Assembly (NCBI GenBank): GCA_963721105.1
Contig: CAVRHY010000010.1
Span: forward strand, 1-64,000
From: Thermohalobaculum sp963721105
GTDB taxonomy: Bacteria; Pseudomonadota; Alphaproteobacteria; Rhodobacterales; Rhodobacteraceae
Direction of reading: 5' to 3'
Length of the DNA stretch: 64,000 bases
Shown: positions 10,376 through 20,136 of the stretch, piece after piece
Layout of the letters: each line of letters starts with the position of its first letter
How positions within the stretch are numbered: the first letter of the stretch is position 1
Program-made: the position numbers and the translations under genes
Notes under the pieces: generated by a model
Database searches by the model: none
The model's input: the letters and a program-made list of their open reading frames with translations, nothing else
What the model was told of the DNA's origin: nothing

Positions 10376-10561
10376 CCAGACCCTCCTCTCAGCTCACCGA
10401 GGGGGCCAGATCCTCATGTCGCCAGAGGGCCAGTTTGTCGTGTCACCTGACACGGCGGAGCTGCGCAAGGTCCTCTCCATCGGCGCGAGCGCATTGCTCT
10501 TCATCTACATCACGCTCGAGGTGAGGCATCTGTTCTGGGGCAGTGACGTGACCCCCGTCGC

Positions 10562-11500
10562 TCATCCGCGGGCGACTGGAATCGTGGGTTGAGAATTGCG
10601 CGTGAGCGCGACGGTAGCAACGGGCATCGATGCGGAGCTTTCCAAGTGGCGTAGCGCCGGTGCCTGTTGCGGGTTCAGGATCTCGGCGTAGACGGCGGGC
10701 GTCATGTAGCCGATCGCCGAGTGCGGCCGCGCGGTGTTGAAGTCTTCGACCCAGCCGGCGACGACGGCGCGGGCATGGTTCATCGAGAAGAACAGATGCT
10801 CGTTGAAACATTCGTCCCGCATCCGCCCCTGAAAGCTCTCGGCGAATGCATTCTGGGTCGGCTTGCCCGGCGCGATGTAGCGCCAGTCGAGGCCGGCCGC
10901 CTGGGTGAAGGCCAGGACCGCCGAGGAGGTGAACTCGGTGCCATTGTCGCTGACGATCGTGCCGGGCCGCCCGCGCCGGGCGATCAGCGCCTTCATCTCC
11001 CGCACAACCCGTTTCCCGGACAAGGATGTGTCCGGGACGGCGGCGAGGCACTCCTTGGTCACGTCGTCGATGATCGTCAGCACCCGGAAACGACGGCCGT
11101 TGGCCAGTTGGTCGTGAACGAAGTCCGTCGACCAGCGGCTGTTGGGACCATCCGGCTTGGGGATCGGCGTGCGCGCGACCGCGATCCGGCGGCGCGACCT
11201 GCGCCGCCGCACCGCCAGGCCCTCCTCGCCGTAGAGCCGCTGGGTCTTCTTGCGGTTCATCGTCCAGCCCTCGCCGCGGAGAAGGACATGCAGGCGGCGA
11301 TACCCGAACCGCCGCCGCCGATCGGCCAGCTCCCTCAGCCGCCCGCGCAGGGCCGCGTCGTCGGGACGCTTCGCGCAATAGCGGACCGTGCTCCGGTCCG
11401 CGGCAATGATAGTGCACGCCCGCCGCTCGCTCACCTCGAGGCTCGTCCTCAGATGCGCGACGGCTTCCCGCCTGGCGTTCGCCATTGTCGCTCGGACCAA
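10562..11500 (-). CDS. IS3-family transposase OrfB (DDE integrase domain)
   Basis: The protein contains the HTH_21-type region (RRFGYRRLHVLLRGEGW), a linker (EGLAVRRRRSRRR) and the rve integrase core. The DDE residues sit in WSTDFVHD, VSDNGTEFTS and NAFAESFQGRMRDE. The tail FNTARPHSAIGYMTP is typical of IS407-type elements. It is normally made as a fusion with OrfA by -1 frameshifting. The upstream part of the frame is open as far as the slippage run. All catalytic residues are present, so this copy could be active. Confidence 0.9.
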   Translation of the reverse strand: MVRATMANARREAVAHLRTSLEVSERRACTIIAADRSTVRYCAKRPDDAALRGRLRELADRRRRFGYRRLHVLLRGEGWTMNRKKTQRLYGEEGLAVRRRRSRRRIAVARTPIPKPDGPNSRWSTDFVHDQLANGRRFRVLTIIDDVTKECLAAVPDTSLSGKRVVREMKALIARRGRPGTIVSDNGTEFTSSAVLAFTQAAGLDWRYIAPGKPTQNAFAESFQGRMRDECFNEHLFFSMNHARAVVAGWVEDFNTARPHSAIGYMTPAVYAEILNPQQAPALRHLESSASMPVATVALTRNSQPTIPVARG

Positions 11501-11521
11501 TGGCGCGACAATGGCTCACCG

Positions 11522-11788
11522 TCACCATTTTTTTGTCAGCAGATCCTTCAGCCCGGCATTGTCGAGCATCGCGTCGGCATAGAGCCGCTTCAGCTTCGCG
11601 TTCTCGTCCTCGAGCGCCTTCAGCCGCCTCGCATCCGAGACGTCCATCCCGCCGTATTTGGCCTTCCAGGCATAAAACGTCGCCGACGACATACCGTGCT
11701 TGCGGCACAGCTCGGCGACCGCCGCTCCGGCCTCCTGCTCGCGCAGCACCCCGATGATCTGCTCTTCGCTGAACCTGCTTCGCTTCAT
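11522..11788 (-). CDS. IS3-family transposase OrfA
   Basis: An 88-residue protein starting MKRSRFSEEQIIGVLREQEA with a helix-turn-helix (AELCRKHGMSSATFYAWKAK) and a leucine-zipper-like C-terminal helix (LEDENAKLKRLYADAMLDN). It binds the element ends. Near its end the coding strand has a run of seven A (11528-11534), the usual -1 slippage site that fuses OrfA to OrfB into the active transposase. It is intact. Confidence 0.92.
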   Translation of the reverse strand: MKRSRFSEEQIIGVLREQEAGAAVAELCRKHGMSSATFYAWKAKYGGMDVSDARRLKALEDENAKLKRLYADAMLDNAGLKDLLTKKW

Positions 11789-12240
11789 ATCCGGTCCCTC
11801 TCCTGTGGTCCGGATTCCAGCAGCTCGTGGAGGAGAAACAAGGGGTCACGTCAGCAGCAAGATGCAGCTCACCTGGGAGACCGGGCCGACGGATCCCGAG
11901 ATCTATGCCTACTCGGCGGCGTGGATCATCTACGCGCTCGCCCTGCTGGGGCTCGGGATCGTCTGGCGGGCGAGATTCTGGCGCTATTCGTCGATGGCGG
12001 TGCTGATCGTGACGGTGCTGAAGGTCTTTCTCTACGACCTCTCTAACCTCGCGGGCCTCCTCCGCGTTGCATCGTTCCTCGGCCTCGGACTGACTTCTGA
12101 TCGGTATCGGGTACATCTACCGCCGCTTCGTGTTTCGGGAGCGCGGAGCCGTCACGACCTGATCGCGGGGCTGCCCTGGATCTTTCATGGGCGAGACCTC
12201 AGACGCTCGTTTCATGTTTCGAAGGCCGGAGCAGACGAAT

Positions 12241-13736
12241 GCTGTTGAAAAACATCCTGTTGAAGTTGCCATAGGGTCCTGATTCACTCGTCGGCGAGCA
12301 AGGGAGGCGTCGGCGATGATGGGTCCGCGGCAGGTGGCGCAGGGCGCCCTGTTCTACGACTTCTGCATCGAGGATCATGTCCCGGACGACCACCTGCTGC
12401 GGCGGGTCGACCGGTTCGTCGACCTCTCGGAAATCCGGCGATTCCTCGCGCCGTTCTACAGCGCGACGGGGCGGCCCTCGATCGATCCCGAATTGATGAT
12501 CCGGATGCTGATCGTCGGCTACTGCTTCGGCATCCGCTCGGAGCGGCGCCTGTGCGAGGAGGTTCATCTCAACCTGGCGTACAGGTGGTTCTGCCGCCTC
12601 GAGCTGACCGACCCGATCCCCGACCACTCGACGTTCTCGAAGAACCGGCATGGTCGCTTCCGCGACAGCGATCTGTTCCGCCATCTCTTCGAGCAGGTCC
12701 TCGCGCGCTGTATCGCAGAGGGCCTGGTGGGTGGCGACAGCTTCGGCGTCGATGCCTCGCTGATCTCGGCCGACGCCTGCCGCTTCGAGAAGGTCGACGC
12801 ACAGGACTGGGGGCCCGAGAAGATCAGCCGCGCCGCGCAGGAATATCTCGACACGCTCAATGATGCGGCGTTCGGCGCGGCGACGCCGGTGAAGCCGAAG
12901 GTGCTGTCTCCCTCGGACCCGGCAGCGCGCTTCACGGCCGCCAATGGTGACCGGCCATTCTACGCCTACTCCACGAACTATCTCGTGGACCTCGAGAATG
13001 CAGTGATCGTGGACGTCGAGACGACGGCGCCGATCCGGCAGGCCGAGGCCGGCGCCGCGATGGACATGATCACCCGCACCCGGGAGCGCTTCGGCCTCTA
13101 CCCCGAGAAGCTGGTCGCCGACACGGCCTATGGCTCGGCCGAGGTGCTCAGCTGGCTGGTCGAGAGCGAAGGGATCGAGCCGCACATCCCGGTCATCGAC
13201 AAGTCCCAGCGCAAGGACGGGACGTTCTCCCGCGAGGACTTCGCCTATGATCGGGAGACAGACAGCTATACCTGTCCAGCCGGGAAGGAGCTGCTCCCGA
13301 GCCGCCGTGCATTCCAGACCATCCGGCCGGAGCCGAAGGACGACGCGATCCGCTACCGCGCCAGAAAGGCCGACTGCGAGGTGTGTGCCCTGAAACAACA
13401 ATGCTGCCCGAACGCGCCGGCGCGGAAGGTAACGCGGTCGATCCGCGAGGGCGCACCTGACCTCGCGAGAGAGATCACCGCAAGCGACGCCTACGTCACC
13501 TCCGCCTACGCCCGGAAAAAGGTCGAGATGCTCTTCGCCCACCTGAAACGCATCCTTGGCGTCACCCGCCTGCGCCTCAGAGGACCGAACGGCGCCCGGG
13601 ACGAGTTCCTCATGGCCGCCACCGTCCAGAACCTCCGCAAGATGGCAATGCGTATCCCGGCTCCCGCCTGAGCCGGGCCTCAGGCTCAATTCGCGCCGCG
13701 CCGGCGCTGCGGTGCAGCAACGACTTCTTCAACAGC
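12241..13736 (+). mobile_element. IS1182-family insertion sequence, about 1.5 kb
   Basis: The left end reads GCTGTTGAA at 12241 and the right end is its complement, TTCAACAGC, ending at 13736. The dinucleotide AT lies just outside both ends. The element holds one complete transposase gene. It lies 78 bases after the stop of the DUF2339 gene. I could not identify a gene interrupted by it. Confidence 0.75.
12316..13671 (+). CDS. IS1182-family transposase
   Basis: A complete 451-residue DDE transposase. The N-terminal domain reads VPDDHLLRRVDRFVDLSEI and GRPSIDPELMIRMLIVGYCF. The first catalytic Asp is in FGVDASLISADA, the second in ADTAYGSAEVLSW, and the Glu in KKVEMLFAHLKRILGV. A Cys-rich insertion (CPAGK, CEVCALKQQCCP) before the final domain is typical of IS1182/ISPsy6-type proteins. 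The start ATG at 12316 follows an AGGGAGG ribosome site. There is no frameshift, so it is potentially active. Confidence 0.93.
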   Translation: MMGPRQVAQGALFYDFCIEDHVPDDHLLRRVDRFVDLSEIRRFLAPFYSATGRPSIDPELMIRMLIVGYCFGIRSERRLCEEVHLNLAYRWFCRLELTDPIPDHSTFSKNRHGRFRDSDLFRHLFEQVLARCIAEGLVGGDSFGVDASLISADACRFEKVDAQDWGPEKISRAAQEYLDTLNDAAFGAATPVKPKVLSPSDPAARFTAANGDRPFYAYSTNYLVDLENAVIVDVETTAPIRQAEAGAAMDMITRTRERFGLYPEKLVADTAYGSAEVLSWLVESEGIEPHIPVIDKSQRKDGTFSREDFAYDRETDSYTCPAGKELLPSRRAFQTIRPEPKDDAIRYRARKADCEVCALKQQCCPNAPARKVTRSIREGAPDLAREITASDAYVTSAYARKKVEMLFAHLKRILGVTRLRLRGPNGARDEFLMAATVQNLRKMAMRIPAPA

Positions 13737-14039
13737 ATCGGCCCAGAGCGCCGATCTCGGCGGCGACGAGGAGACTGCCCTGCCGCAGTGCCCCATGACG
13801 ACTTGGAGCCCTTCGAGGCATTTGCCGGTGCGGGAGCGGCAACCGCTGTGCGGCAGGAGCCGACATCCCGCCGCGCGGGCTTGCCACTGCTGCGCAACAG
13901 GAGCGCTCGCCCGGAGGCGCGGGATCGCTCTCGTTTGATGGCGGATGATGCCAACCGCCCGCCACCGGTCGTTCGCGTTTGACTCCGCGCTTCACGCCGG
14001 TCAGGCTAACATTGCGTCGGGAACGGACAGGGGGCCGTG
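13737..14039. other. Intergenic stretch upstream of the multi-PAS kinase
   Basis: About 300 bases between the IS1182 right end and the kinase start. It should contain the promoter of the kinase operon. I see no clear promoter motif, hairpin or conserved protein. Part of it may be the remainder of whatever sequence the IS1182 element entered. Confidence 0.35.
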
Positions 14040-17000
14040 ATGGTCTCTGTGGATGTTCAGTCCGAGGAAGTGTTCGAGCTGCTGGACCTGGGCATCGGCG
14101 TCTTTGACGAGAGCCTGCGGCTGCGACACTGCAATCCGGCCTTCAAGTCGCTGCGCCGCTATCCGGATGCAGTCTGCCGGAGCGGCGTCACGCTCGAGGC
14201 GCTGCTCCGGCACAATGCCGAGCGAGGCGACTTCGGACCGGGCGATGCCGGCGCGCAGGTCGCCGAGCGCATGGCCGAGATCAATGTCTCCGGCACGCGC
14301 GACCTCGAGCGGGAGATGGCGGACGGGCAGATCCTGCACATCTCCTACCGCCGCACGCGGTCGGGCGGCCTGGTCGTCACCTTCGACGACAGGACCGCGG
14401 AGCGCCGCGCCGAGGCAGCGCTGCGCGCCAGCGAGGAGCGCTATGCGCTGGTCTCGGACGCCGCCGAGGAGGCAATCTACGACTGGCACATTAAGGAGAG
14501 GCGGTTTTTTGCGTCCGCGCGGCTGCAGGAGGTGCTGGGGCGCGAGGTCGGCGGGGAAGGCGGCCGCGATTGGGACTGGGCGGAGAATGTCCACCCGGAC
14601 GATATCGGCCGCTACTCGGAGATGCTGGAGGCGCACATCTCGGGCATCGTGCCGCGCTGGTCCTGCGAGTACCGGCTGAAGGATGCGCAGGGCGCGTGGC
14701 GCTGGGTTTCGGATCACGGCACCTCGATCCGCGGTGGCGACGGCCGCGCGATACGAATGGTGGCCGCGATCCGGGACATCACCGAGCGCGTCGAGCGCGA
14801 TGCCGCGCTGGCGGCCAGCGAGGAGCGCCACGCACTGGTCACCAAGGCGACCAGCGACGGCATCTACGACTGGAACATCACCGACGACGTGCTCTACGTC
14901 TCGGACAATCTGATGAGCCTCCTCGACTTCGATCTCTCGCGGGGCCGCTCGGCCATGTGGGCCGAGCGAATACACCCGGACGACCACGCCGACTACATCG
15001 CCTCGCTGCGCGCCCACCTCAGAGGCGAGGCGGACGTGGTCGAGCACGAGTACCGGGTGCGTGCGAAGGGTGGCGGATACCGCTGGGTCTTCGATCGCGG
15101 CGTCGGCGTGCGCGGGCCCGACGGTCGGGTGACACGCCTTGTCGGCGCGGTGCGCGACATCACCGGGATGAGGCAGGCGCGCGCCGAGTTCGAGCGCGTC
15201 CAGGGCCGGCTCATAGGGTCGCTCGAGACGATCGCGGACGGCATCCTGCTGGTCGGCGGCGACGACCGCGTCGAGTTGTTCAACGACCGCTATGTCGAGA
15301 TCTTCAGCCAGGCCGCCGGCGGCGCCGATCTCTCCGATCTCGTGGTCGCCGGCCGCGACTTCTTCGAGATGATCCGGGACGGCTACGAACTGGGCATGTT
15401 CAAGCCGCATGCCGGGGGCGTCGACGACTGGATCGCCAGGCGCAGGCAGGCATGGCAACGGCCGGTCGCGAACTGGGAGCTGGAACTCGCAAACGGCGCG
15501 TGGATCCTGCTGAACGAGCGCCGGATGCCGGATGGCGGCCGCATCTCGGTCTACACCGACATCACCGAGTTCAAGCGCCGCGAGGCCGAGGCGCAGGCGG
15601 CGCGCCGGCGCTTCGAGGAGGCGATCGAGGCGATCTCGTCCGGCTTCGCGCTCTGGGACGCCGACGACCGGCTGGTGGTCTCGAACGCGCGCTACCGCAC
15701 GTATTTCGCCGATCTCGCCGACATGGTCACGCCAGGCACCGCTTTCACCGACATCGTCGTCGCGGGCATCGAGCGCGGCATGTTCCCGCTCGCCGACGGG
15801 AACGTCGAGGGGTACATGGCGGCCATCGCCGAGAAGCGGCTGAATGCCAGGGGCGAGCCGCGCGAGCAGTTCATCGGCGGCCTGTGGCTGCAGGTCACCG
15901 ACCATCGCACCGCTGATGGCGGCATCGTCTCGATCTACACCGACATCACCGAGCTGAAGACCAAGCAGATGGAGGTCGAGAACCAGACGGCGATCCTCGA
16001 GCTGACGCTCGAGAACATGGGCCAGGGCATCACGCTGGTCGACAAGGACCTCAGGGCGATCGCGCTGAACCAGAAGTTCCTCGAGCTGATGCAGTTCCCG
16101 CCCGAGCAATTCAAGCGCGGCTTCACCATGGAACAGGCGTTCCGCTACAACGCCGAGCGCGGCGAGTACGGCCCCGGCGACATCGAGGAGCAGGTGCGCG
16201 TTCGGGTCGGGCTGGCGGCGAAGTTTCAGGCGCACAAGTTCGAGCGCACCCGCCCCGACGGCTCGGTAATCGAGATCGTCGGCAACCCGATCAAGGGTGG
16301 CGGTTTCGTCTCGACCTATACCGACATCACCGGGCGCAAGCGGGCGGAGGAGGCATTGAAGGCGGCGCTGGCCGAGTTCAACGCGGTGCTCGAACTCGAT
16401 CGACTACGGCGTCCTTTTCATGGACCCCGAGCTGCGGGCGCGCATCGTGAACCGTGCCTTCGGCCGGATCTGGAACATCCCGCAGGACTACATCGAGCAG
16501 CACCCGAACATGCAGGAGCTGATCGAATACAACCGCCATAACGGCGTCTACGATGTCGCGCCGGAAGACTGGGACCGCTGGATCGCCGATCGTATCGCGC
16601 GGATCCGAAAGGGCGACATTCCCCCCGGCGAGTTCCGCCGCGCCGATGGCAAGGTGCTGAGTTACCAGTGTGTCTCGCTGCCCGATGGTGGGCGGATGCT
16701 GACCTATTTCGACATCACCGAGCTGAAGAAGGCCGAGCAGGTCGCGCGCGACAGCGAGGCGCGGCTGCGCGGCATCCTCGAGAACAGCCCTATCGGGGTC
16801 GCCGTGATCGACGACGACGACAAGATACTGTTCCACAATCCCCGCTTCACCGAGATCCTGGGCGGCCACGGACAGGATCTCGTCGGCACGTCGAGCACGC
16901 GCTTCCGCACCGACGCCCTCGCGGTGGCCGAGTGGAAAAAGACGTTCCGGGAATACGGCTCGGTCGCGCGGCGCGAAATGCGCTATGTCCGGCTCGACGA

Positions 17001-17973
17001 TAGCGAGGTCTGGACGCAGACGACCTACGAGCGCGCCGAGTGGCAGGGCGTGCCGGCGCGGCTCACCTGGATCTACGACGTCACCGAGGACAAGGCCAAC
17101 CGCGAGGCGCTGGTCGTCGCCCGGGATGCGGCCGAGGCGGCGCTCGCCGATCTGCGCCGCGCGCAGGAGCGGCTGGTCCAGTCCGAGAAGATGGCCAGCC
17201 TCGGCCAGCTGACCGCCGGCATCGCGCACGAGATCAAGAACCCGCTGAACTTCGTCAACAACTTCGCCAAGCTGTCCGACGAGCTGCTGGGCGAGCTGGC
17301 GGAGATCCTGGAAAAGCCGATGGCGGCGCTGGACGAGGACGACCGCGACGATGCCGAGGACCTGTTCCGGACAGTCCGCGAGAACCTCGGGAAGATCAAC
17401 CAGCACGGGCGGCGCGCCGATTCGATCGTCAAGAACATGCTGCTGCACTCGCGCGAGGGGCCGAGCGAGCGGCAGGTCGTGGCGCTCAACCCGATCGCCG
17501 AGGAGGCGCTGAACCTCGCCTATCACGGAGCACGCGCCGAGAACCCGGGTTTCAACATCGAGATGGTCAGGTCGATCGGAGCCGATGTCGGCACGATCGA
17601 GTGCTACCCGCAGGACCTGATGCGGGTCTTTCTCAACCTGATCACCAACGGCATGTACGCCGCGAACAAGCGGAAGACCGCCGAGGACGACGGCTTCAAA
17701 CCGACGATCTCGCTGGCCACGCGCCGCGCGGACGGTGCCGTCGAGATCGAGGTGCGTGACAACGGGACGGGCATCCCGCCCGAGGCGCGGGAAAAGATCT
17801 TCCTGCCGTTCTTCACGACCAAGCCCGCCGGGGAAGGGACCGGGCTGGGTCTCTCGCTCAGCTATGATATCGTCGTGAAGCAGCATGGGGGCAGACTGTC
17901 GGTCGACAGCGAGCCGGGCAGCCACACCGCGTTCGTCGTTTCGCTGCCTGTCGCGCCGGGGAGGTCGACATGA
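14040..17973 (+). CDS. Multi-PAS sensor histidine kinase (about 1310 aa, one frameshift)
   Basis: A soluble sensor kinase with about eight successive PAS-type modules, each ending in a recognisable junction: DDRTAERR, RDITERV, RDITGMR, TDITEFK, TDITELK, TDITGRK, FDITELK and YDVTEDK. A HisKA domain with the phospho-acceptor His (GIAHEIKNPLNF, near 17227) and a HATPase_c domain (NLITNGM, RDNGTGIPPE, GEGTGLGLSLSYDI) follow. No membrane segment is visible, so it is likely cytoplasmic. The ATG at 14040 follows a GTG in the same frame. The frame slips by +1 at about 16394: LAEFNAVLE continues as SIDYGVLFMDPELR one base later, so a single extra C breaks an otherwise intact gene. Its stop overlaps the receiver gene's ATG. 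The ligands cannot be told from sequence. Confidence 0.85.
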
Positions 17974-18357
17974 CCCACATCCTGATGGTTGATGACGAGC
18001 CCGACGCGCAGGATCTGTTCAGGCAGAACTTCCGCCGCGAGATCCGCCGGGGCGTCTACGAGTTCGACTTCGCGCTGTCCGGCGAGGCGGCGCTCCGGCG
18101 CCTCAAGGGCATCGCCGCCGGGCTCGGTAACGTTGGTGCTCTCGGACATCAACATGCCGGGCATGTCGGGGATCGAGCTGCTCGAGGGCATCCGCACCGA
18201 ATGGCCCGAGCTCCCGGTGATGATGATTACCGCCTATGGCGATCAGGCGACAGAGGCGCGGGTCCGAGCGCTCGGCGCCGAGCGGTTCCTGACCAAGCCG
18301 GTCGATTTCGGCGCCCTGAAGTTGGCCTTGCGCCAAGTCTCCGGGGCAGAGGAATGA
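17970..18357 (+). CDS. Single-domain response regulator (one frameshift)
   Basis: A receiver-only protein of about 128 residues. It starts MTHILMVDDEPDAQDLFRQNF with the acidic pair DD. The phospho-acceptor Asp is in LVLSDINMPGMSG, the Thr in MMITAYGD, and the Lys in FLTKPVDF. The ATG overlaps the kinase stop (ATGA). An extra G near 18115 (GCCGGG for GCCGG) shifts the frame before VTLVLSD; removing it restores the whole domain. Lacking an output domain, it probably acts in phosphotransfer or protein binding within this three-gene system. Confidence 0.82.
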
Positions 18358-19611
18358 GCGCGCCCCGCATTCTCGTCGTCGACGACGAGCCGGACATCGA
18401 GGCCCTGATCACCCAGAAATTCCGTCGCAGGATCCGCAAGGGCGAGATCGACTTCGTCTTCGCGCACGACGGCGAGCACGCGCTGGAAGTCCTCGCCGCC
18501 AACCCGGACGTCGAGATCGTGCTGTCCGACATCAACATGCCGAGAATGGATGGCCTGACGCTGCTCGAGCGGCTGAACGGACTCGAATCGCAGGTGAAGA
18601 CCGTGATCGTCTCGGCCTATGGCGACATGGGGAACATCCGCACGGCGATGAACCGAGGGGCCTTCGACTTCGTCACCAAGCCGATCGAGTTCGACGACCT
18701 GGAGACGACCATCGCCAAGACGGTCGAGCACCTGCAGCTCTTCCGCCAGCTTCGTGATGCGAAGGACGAGGCCGAGCGGGCACACGCGATCCTCTCGCGG
18801 TATTTCTCCCCGACGATCGTCGAGGCGCTGTCGCAGGACCCCGAAGCCATGCGGCCGCATGGCGAGCGGCGGTCCGCGACGTTCCTGTTCACCGATCTCG
18901 CCAATTTCACGCCGCTGGTCGAATCCTCGGCGTCCGAGCTGATCGTCCGCATCCTGAACGAGTATCTCGACGGCATGACCGAGACCGTCTTCGCGCATGG
19001 CGGAACGGTCATGAAGATCGTCGGCGACGCGGTGCAGGCGATCTTCGGCGCGCCGGTCGATGACCCCGAGCACGCCAGGCGCGCCGTGGAGTGCGCCCTG
19101 GCGATCGACGCGTTCGCGACCGGCTTCCGCGACAAGATGAAGGGCCAGGGCGTCGATCTCGGAGTCACCCGGATCGGCGTCAACACGGGCGATGCGATCA
19201 TCGGCAACTTCGGCGGCGAAGCGATATTTCGATTACACCGCCTATGGCGACGCCGTGAACATCGCCGCCCGGCTCGAGCAGGCGAACAAGGTCACGGGCA
19301 CCCGGATCTGCGTCAGCGACAGCGTCGTCGAGAAGATCCCCGACTTTTCCGGGCGCACCGTCGGAACGATGCTGCTGCGGGGCAAGTCGCAGGTCATCAG
19401 GTGCCACGAGCCGCTGCCGCCCGAACTGTCCGGGTCGCCCGCAATCGAGAGCTACCGCAAGGCGTTCTCGCTGCTCGAAGGCGGCGACCCGAAGGCGAAG
19501 CAGGCGTTCGCGGTGCTGGTCGGGGAGTACGAGGACGACGCCCTGTCGAACTTCCATCTCGGTCGCCTCCTTGCGGGGACGGTCGACGCCGAGATCGCGG
19601 TGACGGAGTAG
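18354..19611 (+). CDS. Response regulator with class III adenylate/guanylate cyclase output (one frameshift)
   Basis: Residues 1-130 form a receiver (RILVVDDEPDIEAL, phospho-acceptor in IVLSDINMPRMDG, VSAYGD, FVTKPIEF). A short coiled linker (HLQLFRQLRDAKDEAERAHA) leads to a class III cyclase domain: RRSATFLFTDLANFTPLVES with the metal Asp, GGTVMKIVGDAVQAIFG with the second Asp, and, after the break, DYTAYGDAVNIAARLE. An extra T near 19222 shifts the frame; removing one base restores EAIFDYTAYGD. It would link kinase input to cyclic-nucleotide synthesis. The ATG overlaps the previous stop. Cyclase substrate (ATP or GTP) is not assignable with confidence. Confidence 0.83.
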
Positions 19612-19619
19612 GTCTGAGC

Positions 19620-20110
19620 AAGGGCCGGAAGCGGCTGCAGATCAGGAACGTGCAGGACCACTACGACGACTGGCAGGCGCGGTCCGAGGGGCACCTGGCC
19701 TTCCGCTCGGACGCCGCGCCGGAGGCGGTGAGCATCGCCGGCCATCCCGTGCTGTCGCTGCAGTTCGCCTGCGACCCGGCCGATGCCTGCGTCTCGCATA
19801 TCTCGAGGACGTCGCCCCCGATGGCACGCGCCGCTACGTCACCGAGGGGCATGCTGCGGGCGCCGCACCGCGACGGCCGCGAGACCGGCGCGACCCATCG
19901 TGCCACCTGGCCGCTGCCGAGCTTCCGCCGGGGCGACGCGGCGGCGCGCGGCGAGCGGGTGCGGCTGGCAGATCTCGCTGCCGCCGACCTCGCGGGCCTT
20001 TCCGGCCGGGCACGCATCGGGCTGGGCTGGCCGGCGCCGAGCGGGACAACTCGTCCTCTGGCTCTGCGGCCGCCCCGGCCATCGGCGCATCGGCGGGGAC
20101 GGAACGGGGT
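19620..20110 (+). pseudogene. C-terminal fragment of a CocE/NonD-type (X-Pro dipeptidyl-peptidase-like) hydrolase
   Basis: Read with frame changes, the stretch gives LQIRNVQDHYDDWQARSEG, AGHPVLSLQFACDPADACV, FAYLEDVAPDGTRRYVTEG, and RVRLEISLLPTSRAFPAGH. These are the jelly-roll C-terminal domain blocks of the S15/CocE hydrolase family. The catalytic alpha/beta-hydrolase domain is absent. At least two indels lie within about 400 bases. It is a leftover of a larger gene. Confidence 0.65.
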
Positions 20111-20136
20111 GCGGATCGGAGGCGGGCGACGGCGTC

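Larger units (their letters stand above)
8366..10452 (-). mobile_element. IS21-family insertion sequence, 2087 bp, internally rearranged
   Basis: The termini are imperfect 25-bp inverted repeats starting TGTC and ending in AACTGGCC on both sides (17 of 25 identical). A second AACTGGCC-type motif lies further in at each end, as in IS21 elements. A 5-bp target duplication CGGCG flanks it (8361-8365 and 10453-10457). It carries istA and istB on the minus strand. However, a segment at about 9128-9361, holding the end of istA and the start of istB, is inverted. Both genes also have indels, so the copy looks non-autonomous. Confidence 0.88.
10544..11853 (-). mobile_element. IS3-family (IS407-type) insertion sequence, 1310 bp
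   Basis: The ends are inverted repeats beginning TGACGTGACCCC at 10544 and closing GGGGTCACGTCA at 11853. A 4-bp target duplication GCAG flanks them (10540-10543 and 11854-11857), the length expected of the IS407 group. Excision with one GCAG restores the host DUF2339 frame exactly. The element carries an intact orfA/orfB pair on the minus strand and is the better-preserved of the two elements in this gene. Confidence 0.9.
5969..12162 (+). pseudogene. DUF2339 multi-pass membrane protein, interrupted by two insertion sequences and a frameshift
   Basis: The protein starts MEFIVLASLILVLIIGFPIF, has a Pro/Ala-rich linker to about residue 135, then many predicted membrane helices (SQWMVWLGALTIGLSAVFLF onward). 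This is the arrangement of DUF2339 inner-membrane proteins, whose function is unknown. The frame is broken at 8365/10458 by an IS21-family element and at 10543/11858 by an IS3-family element. Collapsing each target duplication (CGGCG, GCAG) rejoins ...FKIAAELRKVLS... and ...LFWGSKMQLTW... in frame. A single extra T near 12096 then shifts the last 20 or so codons (expected LIGIGYIYRRFVFRERG). The real stop is at 12160-12162. The gene was probably intact until recent insertions. Confidence 0.85.
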
